This document shows, piece after piece, positions 1 through 10,290 of a DNA stretch of 64,000 nt; position 1 is the stretch's first letter; every line of letters begins with the position of its first letter. The DNA comes from Pycnococcus provasolii (taxonomy: Eukaryota; Chlorophyta; Pseudoscourfieldiophyceae; Pseudoscourfieldiales; Pycnococcaceae). The notes under the pieces are model-generated. The model made no database searches. It saw only the letters and a list, made by a program, of their open reading frames with translations, and was not told the origin of the DNA. Where the stretch lies: positions 186,001 through 250,000 of the forward strand of contig OW568900.1 of NCBI GenBank assembly GCA_938743325.2, read 5' to 3'. The translations under genes and the position numbers were made by a program.

Positions 1-111
1 AAACTGACTGACCCGCGTGAAGTTGTGTGTTGTAACTCCAGTGCCTGTTTCTAGAATACATGATCCCCAGATGCAAGATTACAAAAGTGTGATACAAATG
101 CGAAGTTCTAA

Positions 112-1566
112 TTAGTTCGCGCGCGCGCCAGCGGCCGCTTGGTTGCGCCGCTCCTCGCGCTCCATGAGCGCGGTCGTCCAACGGAGCAGGCGCACCTCAG
201 ACACACTCACGGACGCGAGGAAGTCAAGCACGCCGTACTGCTTGCTCGCGTCAGCGTCAGCGGCGCTGTCCACTCGACGGCGCTTCGACGCGGGCGCTCC
301 CGCCTCCTCGGCGGCGCCCTCGTCTGTCGACGGCGTGCTGTGACCGTCGGGCATCGCGGACGCCTGCAAGATCTCCGAGTTGTGGTGTACGTAAAGCGCG
401 ACGACCTTCTTGCTCACCGCGGTTGAGAGACGCACGAGGCTCTGCACGTCGCGCCAATTCCACGGTGCGCGCGTCGTGCGTTCTCCCGTTTTCGCGTCCA
501 CCACCACGGGTATGACAAGAACGGAGAACTCGCTGTGTGCAACCTGTGGGTGTGCTGCGTACAGGATCCAGTCGCTTCCGAACGTGAGTCCGCTCCTTGG
601 AATGTACCCCTTCGCTCGGTAGTGCCGGTATGCCGCGTAGTGGCACGCGAACGACTCGCGATCGTTCGTCGAGCACAGCACACGCCAGAGCGCCTCCGTG
701 TCGAAATACGTCGCGCTTGCGCTTGGCGGCGCTCCAGGAAAGTCCGTTGGCCACGGCGTATCCGATCGTATGCGTAGTACCTGCGCATCGTGCACGAGAA
801 AAAACGCCTCCTCGTGGCTGAGCTTGATGTGCCTTCTTCGACGAGGTCGCGCGTTCGCGTGAGTGTGATTGCGCGCATTTCGTGCGCCACCTGGATTGTG
901 CGCGGGCCAAACGGCGTCAGGGTCTCCAACCACCTGTGAAATCCCGGGTGCAGAAGACAACCCACCGCCATCCCTTTCTTCAGAAGAGGCGGGAAACGTG
1001 TACAGTTCCCCAAAGCACGCACCACGCAGAAGAGTAAGCGCCAAACGGTCCAAAGCCTCAAACGAAGACGATGACGACGACGACGACGATGATGAGCCAC
1101 CACCAAGACCACTGAGCCAGACGGCTGATCCATCCCCGAGGAACCCGTCAAGAAGACCAGGAGGACCAACACCACCCGAACCAACACCCGCACCCGCACC
1201 CGCACCAACCGCACCACCACCAATCAGCTCATTTGACGCGAACGGACCGACAAGACGCTGAAGCTTGGATAAAGTCACCAGGGGAAACTCATAGCCACGA
1301 CGATAACCACCACCACCATGATGACCATGACGACCACCACCACCACCGGGCTTCCACGGAACGGGCATGTTGTGGTGCTGATGGAGCGAGGATGGATTCG
1401 ATGGGATGGCGGCGGCGGCGGAATTCTTTCTCCCTCCCCCCGGGGTCCCGGGCCCCCGCCCCGGGGGAGGAAGGGGGAAGGTTTGGGCGTTGGGATGAAT
1501 GGGGGTTGGTGGTGGGACCCGGGGCCCGGGCCCTCCTGAGAGGCACGGCGCTGAGCTGCTCCACAA
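112..1566 (-). CDS. TSEN2: tRNA-splicing endonuclease catalytic subunit Sen2 (TSEN2-like)
   Basis: Catalytic subunit of the complex that cuts pre-tRNA introns at the 5' splice site. The C-terminal half (residues ~245-400 of 484) carries the endonuclease fold: LSHEEAFFLVHD, then YRAKGYIPRSGLTFGSDW. The expected catalytic triad is visible as Tyr336 (DWILY), His344 (VAHSEF) and Lys386/387 (STAVSKKVVALYV). These residues and their order are known for the Sen2/Sen34/archaeal EndA family. The first ~240 residues are low-complexity (Gly, Pro, a Ser run at ~158-168) and are not family-like. The first in-frame ATG at 1566 lies in a C/G-homopolymer stretch, so the ATG at 1368 (MPVPWKP) is an equally good or better start. 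No intron is needed. A paralogous Sen34 is less likely because of the LSHEEAFFL block. Confidence 0.85.
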   Translation of the reverse strand: MWSSSAPCLSGGPGPRVPPPTPIHPNAQTFPLPPPGRGPGTPGGGRKNSAAAAIPSNPSSLHQHHNMPVPWKPGGGGGRHGHHGGGGYRRGYEFPLVTLSKLQRLVGPFASNELIGGGAVGAGAGAGVGSGGVGPPGLLDGFLGDGSAVWLSGLGGGSSSSSSSSSSSFEALDRLALTLLRGACFGELYTFPASSEERDGGGLSSAPGISQVVGDPDAVWPAHNPGGARNARNHTHANARPRRRRHIKLSHEEAFFLVHDAQVLRIRSDTPWPTDFPGAPPSASATYFDTEALWRVLCSTNDRESFACHYAAYRHYRAKGYIPRSGLTFGSDWILYAAHPQVAHSEFSVLVIPVVVDAKTGERTTRAPWNWRDVQSLVRLSTAVSKKVVALYVHHNSEILQASAMPDGHSTPSTDEGAAEEAGAPASKRRRVDSAADADASKQYGVLDFLASVSVSEVRLLRWTTALMEREERRNQAAAGARAN

Positions 1567-3619
1567 TTTTTTCTTCAGCTACTTGAGGTAGCTGATGTAC
1601 TTTTCCATGTTCAGCTAGCGCGCCGGAACAGGGTGTCCCGAACACCCTGCAGCATATTCGCCGGGCATGGGCGGTCAACGTCCAGCTGTGACAGCAGCAA
1701 CGCCAGTTGTGCACCCCGCTCCGTGTCAAAACCGGACTTGCCAGAAGCGCGCGCGAGCGCGTAGGCCCACCCAGGCCCCTCGCGGGATCCCAGCAAACCG
1801 GTGGTGGCGGAGGCCAGCACTGGGAAGTCGTCGGCGCCGTCGATGGTGAACTCCGCCTTGTTGTCAGGATTGTCGTCAGCGTCGTTGTCCTGCCGCCCTG
1901 TGCGGAGCTTCTTCGACGCTGCGGCGCGGCCCTCGTGTGCCGCGAGCTTGCGTTTCAGGTCCTCGACGTCCGCCGCCAATTGTGCTGCGTCCGGCGCGAG
2001 GGTATGAGCTGCCCCAGTACCAAAGCGCAGGACTCGCGGCTGCAGGTGTCCGGCTGCAGGCGCGGGGTTGTTGCTGCTCGGCGGCGCGCCGCCTGCGTGC
2101 GGGTCCCCGGAGCCACGGTGACCGCACTGCACGCGAACGTTGGCGGCAGCCGGCACTCATCACTCGACCAGTAGGAGAAGGCGTCATCACACGGCTTACG
2201 TGCGTGTCGCACGTCCTTCACGGTCACGTCGCTGCTGATGACGCGATCTCCGAGACCGCGGAGCTCAGCGAGTGTCGCGACGCCGCGTGGTGTGCGTGGC
2301 GTTGCACCGAGTTCGCGCGTAGCCTCGCCGTTCCCTGGTCGTTCGTGAACTTGAACCTGTTAATTTTCCCCCTGATGTTTGATCCCGTTCACCTTAAGTT
2401 CGTCGTCACCCACCTGAAGCTGCTGTAGTTGGGTCTATCTCACCCAGTTACACTCTTAATCGTCTCTCTCTCTCTCTCTTATGGCGCTCGACGCACGTCC
2501 CGTGCGTTAAAAGCTCGTCGCCAATGATTCTCCCTGCCGGCTCCGCCGCGGCCACAAGTCCCCACTGAACCGGGGCCTTAACCAGGGGTCCCCAAATCTC
2601 ATCTAATCTAGATCTCTCCCCCTCCCCTTAAACCCCTACTCTCCCTCTCCTGGCGTGACAGCTGTCGCGACGCCGCGTGGTGTGCGTGGCGTTGCACCGA
2701 GTTCGCGCGTAGCCTCGCCGTTCCCTGGTCGTTCGTGAACTTGAACCCCCCACCCAGGTTGGTGACGACTAATGTTCAGCGGTATCCATGCTGCCGGCCG
2801 TGGATGGTCGTGCCGCACCCTGATGTTTGATCCCGTTCACCTTAAGTTCGTCGTCACCCACCTGAAGCTGCTGTAGTTGGGTCTATCTCACCCAGTTACA
2901 CTCTTAATCGTCTCTCTCTCTCTCTCTTATGGCGCTCGACGCACGTCCCGTGCGTTAAAAGCTCGTCGCCAATGATTCTCCCTGCCGGCTCCGCCGCGGC
3001 CACAAGTCCCCACTGAACCGGGGCCTTAACCAGGGGTCCCCAAATCTCATCTAATCTAGATCTCTCCCCCTCCCCTTAAACCCCTACTCTCCCTCTCCTG
3101 GCGTGACACGAGCACATCCTCGGCGACGTGCCTACCTGAAGAACTCTTGGCAAGGGTGATATCGGTTCCGACGCGCCGCGTGCACGTGTTTTCACTCGTT
3201 TTGTTTTCTCCCGGCGCTGTCCGGATCGCCTCAACAAGGAGAGCCCGGCCGAGGATTGAATCCCCGACGCGATTATTACACGTCCATCTATAGACGCGAT
3301 GTATTCTCTCTCTAAGTGTAAGGGTGCTGACGGAAACAAAAAAGCCGGCACCGGTACAAGTAGACAAGGTTAGACGTCTCGCAACGTCGTCACGTGCCAA
3401 ACGAGAAGTGAATGCCGCAATGGCAAGAAGCGCCTCCATGATGAAGATGGTGAATGAAGAAGTGTCACGCGGCAGGCCCGCACGCCAGTACGGCCACGCG
3501 TTCAATTAAGTATCCCCAACCAGCCCGGACCCCCGGCTGCCCGGGGGCGGGGGAGGTTTCAAAACGTCCCGCCGCCGCCATTTCGCCTTTTTATCGCCGA
3601 ATCTTCCCCTTCGCCAAAT
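1567..3619. other. Long gene-poor spacer with an unrecognised ORF and a duplicated block
   Basis: About 2 kb lies between the start of the TSEN2-like gene and the ATCase gene. It holds an open frame at 1611-2156 (-, 181 codons; short helical stretch AADVEDLKRKLAAHEGRAAA, acidic middle) that I do not recognise. It also holds the imperfect tandem duplication described separately, a CT microsatellite in each copy, and a second unrecognised minus ORF at 3056-3505. Nothing in either ORF matches a family I can name. C/G homopolymers just upstream of the ATCase start (3531-3555) resemble those seen before other genes here. Confidence 0.5.
2273..3108. repeat. Tandem direct duplication of a ~390-bp non-coding unit
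   Basis: Unit 1 spans 2273-2660 and unit 2 spans 2663-3108. The first ~85 bp (2273-2357 versus 2663-2747) and the last 290 bp (2371-2660 versus 2819-3108) read as identical, including a CT microsatellite (around 2465 and 2914). Between them unit 1 has 13 bp of its own and unit 2 has ~71 bp. The near-perfect identity means a recent duplication. The differing middles mean either that a segment was replaced or that two slightly different copies were brought together. No coding function is visible. Confidence 0.9.
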
Positions 3620-4828
3620 ATGATGATTGTGCAAAAGTGCTCGTCGTCGTCGTCGTCCTCCTCGTTGGTGTTGAAGCGTCGTGCTTCATCTCGGGCTTCA
3701 CCATGTGGTGGTGATCGTGGTGGTCGTCGTGCTGGTGCTCGTGCTGGTGGTCGTGGTGGTGGTCGTGCTGGTGGTCGTGGTGGTGGTGGTGCTTCACGTG
3801 GTGCTCGTGGTAACGGTGGTTTGTCGTGCTGCTCAGGTGCTCGTGGTGTCGTTGCGTCGTCGTCGGTGTCGTCATCATCAGGTCTCGCGTCTTTATCAAG
3901 CGTGTACGAGGCGCAGCAGTTTGATAGGCAGATGCTTGACGAACTTTTTGAAGTTGCGCAAGTCATGGAGAACGTTCAGCCGAACACGGAACTCTCGATG
4001 TGCCTGCAGGGAAAAGTCATGGCGACGCTCTTCTACGAACCGTCGACGCGTACCAGGCTCAGCTTCGAAAGCGCCATGAGCAAACTCGGCGGCGCAGTCG
4101 TCAGCACGGAGAACGCGAGGGAATTCAGCTCCGCAGCGAAAGGGGAAACGCTCGAAGACAGCATACGAACCGTCAGCGGGTACGCCGACGTTATCGTGCT
4201 GCGCCACTTCGTCGAGGGAAGTGCGAGGCGCGCGGCGCTCGTGAACGCAGCACCCGTGCTCAACGCCGGTGACGGGCCGGGGCAGCACCCCACGCAGGCG
4301 CTGCTTGACGTGTACACCATCGGGAAGGAGCGAAGGCAACACGGACTGGGCATCGACGGAGCGACGGTCGCGCTCGTCGGCGACCTCGCAAACGGACGCA
4401 CGGCACGAAGCCTTGCGACGATGCTGGCGAGAAATTACGAAAACATGCATCTAATCTTCGTCGCGCCTGACGTTGTGCGCATGGGAGACGACATCAAGGC
4501 GTACGTCGACGAGCAGCCTGGATGCACGTGGGAGGAGAGCACGGACCTGAACGAGGTGGCAAGTCGATGTGACGTGCTGTACATGACGCGCGTTCAGAAG
4601 GAGCGATTCGAGAGTCCGAGCGACTACGAGCTCGCGAAGGGAAAGTACATAGTCGACGCAAGCATCATGGATCTGCTGCCGTCGCACGCCGTGGTGATGC
4701 ACCCTCTGCCGCGCCTTGACGAGATCGCGGCGGCGGTGGACGACGATCCTCGATGCGCGTACTTCCGCCAGGCGAAGAACGGCCTGCACATCCGCATGGC
4801 GCTGCTTAAGGTTTTGCTACTGCAGTAA
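3620..4828 (+). CDS. PYRB: Aspartate carbamoyltransferase, plastid-targeted
   Basis: Catalyses carbamoyl phosphate + aspartate to carbamoyl aspartate, the committed step of pyrimidine synthesis, in the plastid in plants and green algae. Of 402 residues, the first ~90 form a Ser/Arg/Gly-rich transit peptide and the rest is a full catalytic chain. The carbamoyl-phosphate loop YEPSTRTRLSFESA begins at ~residue 139, HPTQALLDVYTI at ~223, and MHPLPRLDEI at ~360. The chain ends in FRQAKNGLHIRMALLKVLL, as in the family. The first ATG of the frame is used and no intron is required. It ends 63 bp from the end of the convergent PAN-like gene. Ornithine carbamoyltransferase is excluded by the HPTQALLD and MHPLPR forms. 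Confidence 0.96.
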   Translation: MMIVQKCSSSSSSSSLVLKRRASSRASPCGGDRGGRRAGARAGGRGGGRAGGRGGGGASRGARGNGGLSCCSGARGVVASSSVSSSSGLASLSSVYEAQQFDRQMLDELFEVAQVMENVQPNTELSMCLQGKVMATLFYEPSTRTRLSFESAMSKLGGAVVSTENAREFSSAAKGETLEDSIRTVSGYADVIVLRHFVEGSARRAALVNAAPVLNAGDGPGQHPTQALLDVYTIGKERRQHGLGIDGATVALVGDLANGRTARSLATMLARNYENMHLIFVAPDVVRMGDDIKAYVDEQPGCTWEESTDLNEVASRCDVLYMTRVQKERFESPSDYELAKGKYIVDASIMDLLPSHAVVMHPLPRLDEIAAAVDDDPRCAYFRQAKNGLHIRMALLKVLLLQ

Positions 4829-4891
4829 AAGAGTAAAAAAAAACTGTGTGTTGAGTATTTTATGTTGAAAAAATCGAAGATTGGCACTTTT

Positions 4892-5818
4892 TTACCAGTC
4901 TGCGCGTGCGCTCTTCCGAGGCTCCTCCACAGTCGTTCCTTCAGGCACGACCACGCCGGCGTGCCAGTCAACAGACCGCGGCGCGTTTGGGTGTCGCCGC
5001 AGGTACTCCGCGGTGTAGTCGCCCTGCATATTCAGCTGAGGCGCGTGCGGACCTTCCTGCCACTTGAGCCAACACTGCCCTTTCGTATACTCCCCAGCGG
5101 CTGGCGTGAAGCACTTGTCGTTCGGGCAGTAGCTGAATGCGTTGCACGGAAGCTTGACTCCGGCAAAGGGCGTCGGCGGCAGGTTGCGGCATGCCTCGGC
5201 GCACTCTTCGACGCTGTCCTTGAGGTTTCCGCTGCCCCATACGATGGCAAACCCGTCGACGTCGGCGTGAGGCATGAAGTGCACCTTGCGCGCTGCAAGC
5301 GCCGCCGGGTTGCTTGCAATGGCGACGTCCGGACTGCTTTCGAAGATGTACCTTGCCTGCGGCCCTTCCGGCCCACAGCAGTTTTCGTTTCCGACGTGGC
5401 TGAGTGCTTCTTTTGCGCGTTCGTACGAAAATCCAGCTTGCACGAGTCCCTGCGCGAGTCTCTCGTCCACCACCACCGGTTCGGCTATTGTCTGCTTGAA
5501 TCCGTCGTGGTCGTGGTCGTGGTTCGAGCTGGTTTGCTGTGATGCCGCGAGGATCGCCGACCTCACGCTGGGTTCATCCGTCGCGACGGGACTACCCCCA
5601 CCCTCACCGTACGTTGCGCCTATGCGTCGCGTGGATGTTTTCCACCTGACTTGCTTTTGACTTGTTGGTTTGTTTCGTGATCCTTCCGACGCGAACTTCC
5701 ATACGAGCGGCCTGACAATTGACTCCAGCACGGTCGCGACGACGGAGAGTAGGAACAGAAGCGCGACGATGGCGCCGCACCCGACGAGGCGGTACACGAT
5801 CGCAGTACTACTACCCAT
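4892..5818 (-). CDS. Membrane-anchored PAN/Apple-like cysteine-rich protein
   Basis: A 308-residue protein with one N-terminal hydrophobic segment (residues ~8-35, VGCGAIVALLFLLSVVATVL), likely a signal anchor. A short helical pair at ~121-146 (RLAQGLVQAGFSYERAKEAL) looks UBA-like. A cysteine-rich C-terminal module lies at ~178-265. The module reads as a PAN/Apple-type fold: an opening strand (HADVDGFAIVW), SVEECAEACRN, CNAFSYCPNDKCF, then CWLKW. Such modules usually bind proteins or carbohydrates outside the cell or in the secretory lumen. Its partner is unknown. Having a UBA-like segment and an Apple-like module in one chain is unusual, because UBA domains are normally cytosolic. The PAN call is moderate and the UBA call weak. 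Confidence 0.6.
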   Translation of the reverse strand: MGSSTAIVYRLVGCGAIVALLFLLSVVATVLESIVRPLVWKFASEGSRNKPTSQKQVRWKTSTRRIGATYGEGGGSPVATDEPSVRSAILAASQQTSSNHDHDHDGFKQTIAEPVVVDERLAQGLVQAGFSYERAKEALSHVGNENCCGPEGPQARYIFESSPDVAIASNPAALAARKVHFMPHADVDGFAIVWGSGNLKDSVEECAEACRNLPPTPFAGVKLPCNAFSYCPNDKCFTPAAGEYTKGQCWLKWQEGPHAPQLNMQGDYTAEYLRRHPNAPRSVDWHAGVVVPEGTTVEEPRKSARADW

Positions 5819-6555
5819 GAATGGCTGGCTGGCTTCTTAAGATATTCAGATGTCAAAGTCAAAGTCAAAGTCAAAATGAGAGATCGGAAAAAAGGCGACG
5901 CGAGTTAAGTTAAGTTAAGTGGATCGGCGCGGATCGGAATGCGGAATGCGGATGCGGAATGCGGATTGCGGATGATGAGCGCGCGCGGCACCCACACGGG
6001 ACGAACAAAAAAAAAAGACCAAGAAAGGTTACCCAATTCGCAATTCGCAAGTCTCATTCGTGATTCGTACCAGCTCACAAGTCGACGACAAACAACCTCA
6101 TGATGGCTCATTCGTGATTCGTACCAGCTCACCTCCTCCTGGTGATGGTGCTGGACCTACATACGTGGTGGTCAAGATGCCACTTTTCAGATGTCTCCCT
6201 GCAGCAAGGCCGCAGGTGGCATTTCACAGCCTGGACCTCCTTTCCTGTGCACTACCTCTATGTAGTTGTTCCTGTCGTACTTCCTCGAGCGGCGTGACGC
6301 GATGAGATGTACTTTTTTCACTTGTGTATAATAAGTTCGTCTTGCAACATGCGTAGTAGTAGACCTGTACGGCGCGATGACTCGGCGGCTCGTTGCCACA
6401 GAGATAGCTGACGACTTCGGCGGCGATCAATTAATGATACCATACCTTCGAAGGTCCCTTGAACCGAATCAACCGACGCTCGACGTCGACCGTAAGTTTG
6501 CAAAAATACTAAACTGAAAGTTCGAGATGAATTCGTTACTACTACATGCTAAAAA
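5819..6555. other. Intergenic region with short direct repeats
   Basis: This lies between the starts of the PAN-like gene and the 3' end of the beta-mannosidase gene. It contains AAAGTC and TTAAG short tandem repeats (5855-5920), repeated GCGGAATGCGGAT units (5936-5972), and a direct repeat of about 24 bp (CATTCGTGATTCGTACCAGC and flank) near 6055 and 6110. No gene is visible. Confidence 0.6.
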
Positions 6556-9339
6556 CTAATCTACTGCGACACCTTCTTCCTTCTTCGTTGGCGCCGTTGC
6601 GGAAGCGAGATGTACGACGCGCAAGAGCTTGCGCAGCTGCGCCAAGTCAACCGCTGCTGCGTCATCATTGTCGTCAAGAAAGAAGGTGACATTGCGTTTT
6701 TCATTGGCGACTAAGTCGAACGAATTGTCAGACCAATAGCCGTGCAATCGCTCGCTCAGATGATCTGGACCCCCACCAGCCTCGAGCCACACACCAACTG
6801 CGGGAAAATCCGTGGATATCATGACAGTGGCGAAGTTGGCCTTCACCTGATCCGGTACAGTGACGGTGATGTGAGCTGTGAGGAGTGCCACTGCTTGAAA
6901 TCCAAGCGGGTCCGCGTCGGAAGGGTAGATGTGTGAGAACGCCGTGGGCATGCCCGTCGCGTACACCGTCGCACGCACGAAGTGTGACCGCACGGTGGCA
7001 CCCTCCCCAAGCACCTTCTCAATAGGCTGCGATACAATCATGCTGCTCGCATGCTTGCTTAGTTGGCAGTCGAACGTCTGCACGTGCGTAGGTTTCTCAC
7101 CACGCCAAGGATGGGATGACAGCTCCAGCTTGCACGCGCCTTTTGCCAAAGCCGATGCAGGCAGCTCGTCAGCGACAAAGCTGATACTCGCCGTTTCCGC
7201 GTGTGCGTCTAGCCAGCCAACGACAGCAAGTGGCGCAAATGCACGCCGTATCGTCGAGTGGAGCATCTTCTCGTGGCCACCAAACTCCACCGAGCTCCAC
7301 GTCGGCGCATGCCAGACGTCGTTCAGCTGCCAGTACATTGCTCCACGCGTATAGTATCCCGCCTCGTCACGGCGGCGTCGCCACGTCTCCGTCCACGCGC
7401 CGATGCACCGCGCTTGCAGTAGCTGCGTGAGGTAGATATATGCGTCGAATTCCACTATGGATCCCGCCTTTCCAGTCGGCGATGCAAAGTATCTGCGCAA
7501 CTGTGCATTCAGCTCCTCCCATCCATTCACATGGTGCTGCCTATGCTGCAGGAGAGGCGATCCTATATGCAAGTCTGACGGCTTCATTTGCGTCGCCAAG
7601 CTGGCAAGTGACGGGAGACTTTGCAACCCATATTCGGACATGAAGCGAGTTGGCGGCAAATTGCTCACATTCATGCAGTTGGGTCCGTAGTCATAGTAGT
7701 GCCTGTCACCTTGGCTGGGATCCTGCTCATCTCCATCCCACCGTATCACGTACAGCTGTCTTTGCGGATCATCAACAAGCATACCGTTTGACGGTGACGC
7801 GGGCCAAAACGAACGCCACGGGTCCACAAGCGCAAGCGTCGATCGTACTGTGTTTTCGTAAAGCTGATTGTACGCCGTCAAGTTACGAGGTCCTTGGCTC
7901 GCGTACGCGAGATTTTCGTTATTTCCACTCCAGAGCACGAGCGAGGGGTGGTGGCCAAGGCGTGCCACGACGTCTCGCACCTCCTCGGAAACAGATCGCA
8001 GGTACTCGCCGTCAGTTGGGTACTCGGAGCATGCGAATGCAAATTCCTGCCACACCATCAGTCCCAATTCGTCGCACTGCCTATAGAAATGCGATGGCAT
8101 GTAATGACCACCACCCCACACGCGCACAATATTAAAGTTCGCGCGCACGGCGGCACGTAGAAGCGTAAGCGTAGCCTCGGGCGTTTCGTGGTCTTGGATT
8201 ACGTGAACGGGTATGACGTTTGCACCCTTGGCAAACACATCCACGCCATTCACGACAAACTGCATGAGTCGTCCTGGCTCGTCATTCGGCGTCGCGGGTT
8301 CGACGAGCTGTACATTACGAAATCCTACTGATACCTGCGACTGATCGACGGCGTCAGACTGATCGAGCAGGTCAATGTGCACGTCATACAGAGGCTGGTC
8401 GCCAAGTCCATTTGGCCACCACAGTTTAACTTGTTTCGATGGCACGCTGAGAGTGAGTTGGGCGACACCAGAGTCGTCAACGTTCGACGAAGCTGCTATG
8501 TGTTGTTCCGAGCTTATTACCAGCCGTGCTTCGAGGCGTAGACTGGAGGTTTGCGATGCGACGTCTGCCATGCACGTGACTTGCACGGCATACTGTTCGT
8601 CGCTTGCAACGTAGACGAGCGCACCGCACTGTCGCAAGCGCGCCACAGGTACCTCGACGACACGAACTTCTCCCCAGACGCCGCTAGGCACGAGTCCAAT
8701 TCCCCAGTCCCATCCCCACGAGCTTGCGTCCTTGCGTATGAAGTTTGGTGCTATTGAGGCGCCGTTGTCAAAGAAACCGTTTCCACCCTGCGTGACGTGA
8801 AAGGGATACGCGTCTCGTCTTGCGTTGGAGACGTCCACTGGCGACTCGAAGATTATGCGTATTTTCGAGGATGGTTTGACGACGTTTGTGATATCGACGT
8901 AGTTGCGAAGAAACGCGTTATCTGATTTCAGCACGACGGTATCGTCGATGAGGAACGTCGCAATGCCGTCAACGAAGTGCGCATCGAGGAACATGCGCGA
9001 TGATGATGACGACGACGACGACGACGAACAGGTCGTTGAAATCTCCGAGGAATACTGCCAACGCGACCGAGCGACCCACGACGAATTCACGTCCCCATAT
9101 TCCACGAACGGGTCAGGCAAGTACGAGACGCCTGACCCTGACCCTAGCCCTGAAGGGGAACGCGAAGATTGAAGATGCGAGATCGGCGACCCCAAAACAT
9201 TCCACAAAGATCCCGAAGAAGATGATGATGATGATGATGAGACGTTGAAATGTATCGGAGGCACGTGGGAACACACCTGGGAAAGACACGTCAACGTCCA
9301 GCAGCACAACGACATGGGACCCAACGAACACACAGACAT
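6556..9339 (-). CDS. MANBA: Beta-mannosidase, glycoside hydrolase family 2
   Basis: Removes terminal beta-mannose from oligosaccharides, typically in a lysosome/vacuole-like compartment or outside the cell. The 927-residue chain shows a sugar-binding jelly roll at ~45-230 (LPDPFVEYGD, WGWDWGIGLVPSG), an immunoglobulin-like domain at ~235-350 and a TIM barrel from ~360. The general acid/base is Glu475 in WSGNNEN. The nucleophile is Glu569 in FMSEYGLQSLPS, a form typical of beta-mannosidases rather than beta-galactosidases or glucuronidases. Serine runs at ~34-42 and ~105-114 are insertions. The first ~25 residues are hydrophobic with Cys and could be a signal peptide, so the start may be Met1 or Met9. 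A telomere-like repeat lies ~134 bp upstream. Confidence 0.93.
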   Translation of the reverse strand: MSVCSLGPMSLCCWTLTCLSQVCSHVPPIHFNVSSSSSSSSSGSLWNVLGSPISHLQSSRSPSGLGSGSGVSYLPDPFVEYGDVNSSWVARSRWQYSSEISTTCSSSSSSSSSSRMFLDAHFVDGIATFLIDDTVVLKSDNAFLRNYVDITNVVKPSSKIRIIFESPVDVSNARRDAYPFHVTQGGNGFFDNGASIAPNFIRKDASSWGWDWGIGLVPSGVWGEVRVVEVPVARLRQCGALVYVASDEQYAVQVTCMADVASQTSSLRLEARLVISSEQHIAASSNVDDSGVAQLTLSVPSKQVKLWWPNGLGDQPLYDVHIDLLDQSDAVDQSQVSVGFRNVQLVEPATPNDEPGRLMQFVVNGVDVFAKGANVIPVHVIQDHETPEATLTLLRAAVRANFNIVRVWGGGHYMPSHFYRQCDELGLMVWQEFAFACSEYPTDGEYLRSVSEEVRDVVARLGHHPSLVLWSGNNENLAYASQGPRNLTAYNQLYENTVRSTLALVDPWRSFWPASPSNGMLVDDPQRQLYVIRWDGDEQDPSQGDRHYYDYGPNCMNVSNLPPTRFMSEYGLQSLPSLASLATQMKPSDLHIGSPLLQHRQHHVNGWEELNAQLRRYFASPTGKAGSIVEFDAYIYLTQLLQARCIGAWTETWRRRRDEAGYYTRGAMYWQLNDVWHAPTWSSVEFGGHEKMLHSTIRRAFAPLAVVGWLDAHAETASISFVADELPASALAKGACKLELSSHPWRGEKPTHVQTFDCQLSKHASSMIVSQPIEKVLGEGATVRSHFVRATVYATGMPTAFSHIYPSDADPLGFQAVALLTAHITVTVPDQVKANFATVMISTDFPAVGVWLEAGGGPDHLSERLHGYWSDNSFDLVANEKRNVTFFLDDNDDAAAVDLAQLRKLLRVVHLASATAPTKKEEGVAVD

Positions 9340-10290
9340 TATGCTTTATTATGCCGTCAACGGAGGAGTATGGCCTCTTTCACAACTTGCTCAAGAGATT
9401 TATTTATGGGCGCCAATCGGGGCAGGCGGGCATGAATGAACCGGTGACGTGGAAAAACAAAAACGGGGAGGTCCCTAACCCTAACCCTAACCATAATGCT
9501 CTAATGCCCTAACCCAGGTCTCTAACCAAGGGGAAATAACAAGCGAACCTTGATCGGGAACGGATGCGAGCTGACAACCTCCACGACGTGTCCGGAGTAC
9601 CACCTTGACTTACCGCCGCGATCGCGGAACCGGCGCTTCACGCGCAAGCCTACATGAGGCATGGCGCGCGACCGGCGACTCACCGTGTTGGAGCGTGTTT
9701 GGAGAACACTCCGCCAGGCGCTGGAACTGTTGGAGTGCCTGCGGACTGCGGTGCATCGGATTTGCGAATCAATGGATACGTTTGAGAGTAGCGTCCATGA
9801 TCGTCCGTGAAATGGATAAAGAAGCGGTGGCCCTGATCCTCTTGATGTGCTCGTAGTCTGTCAGCAACTTTTTTCCCACCACCCATGACGGCATGGTTTT
9901 GTAGAACGACGCCTTCTGATGTGTCGGCGACGCGTCGTACTTCGGCGATCTCGACACGCCAGACGAGGACACGACTCGCCGGAACGAGTTGTATGTATTC
10001 TCTCTACACGACTCTGCGCGCCGGCGCGTCGAGTGCACCTGAGCGGTCTCAATGACATACCTGTATGCGAATTCGTGAATTTGAAGGCAAAGCTCGTCGT
10101 TATGCATGATAAACTTGCAGCCGCAAAACAACCAGGGGCCGGGCCTCTTTCCCACCCAAAGGTGGAGTGTTCCCGAGGTTCCACCATGGATCCCCATGCA
10201 CAGACAATTTTTTTTCCATGAGTTTCTTTTTTGCTTCTTTTTCCCCCCAGGGGGCAGCTTCGTGCCCATTTCTCGAATCCCAAAAACTCA
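9340..10290. other. Intergenic region with a telomere-like block
   Basis: The spacer between the divergent beta-mannosidase and FIS1 genes. A CCCTAA block (~3.3 units) lies at 9473-9492. Short minus-strand ORFs at 9680-9886 and 9769-10269 are not recognisable. Just before the FIS1 start comes a pyrimidine tract ending in CCCCCCAG (around 10243-10250). Confidence 0.5.
9473..9492. repeat. Interstitial telomere-like repeat (CCCTAA)n
   Basis: A run of CCCTAA units, followed by two degenerate copies to ~9514. It lies ~134 bp upstream of the beta-mannosidase start codon. Similar blocks precede other genes in this window. Confidence 0.9.

Noticed and set aside
9680-10269. Overlapping minus ORFs upstream of FIS1 as a real gene
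   Set aside because: No family resemblance and composition unlike neighbouring genes; left as unassigned spacer.
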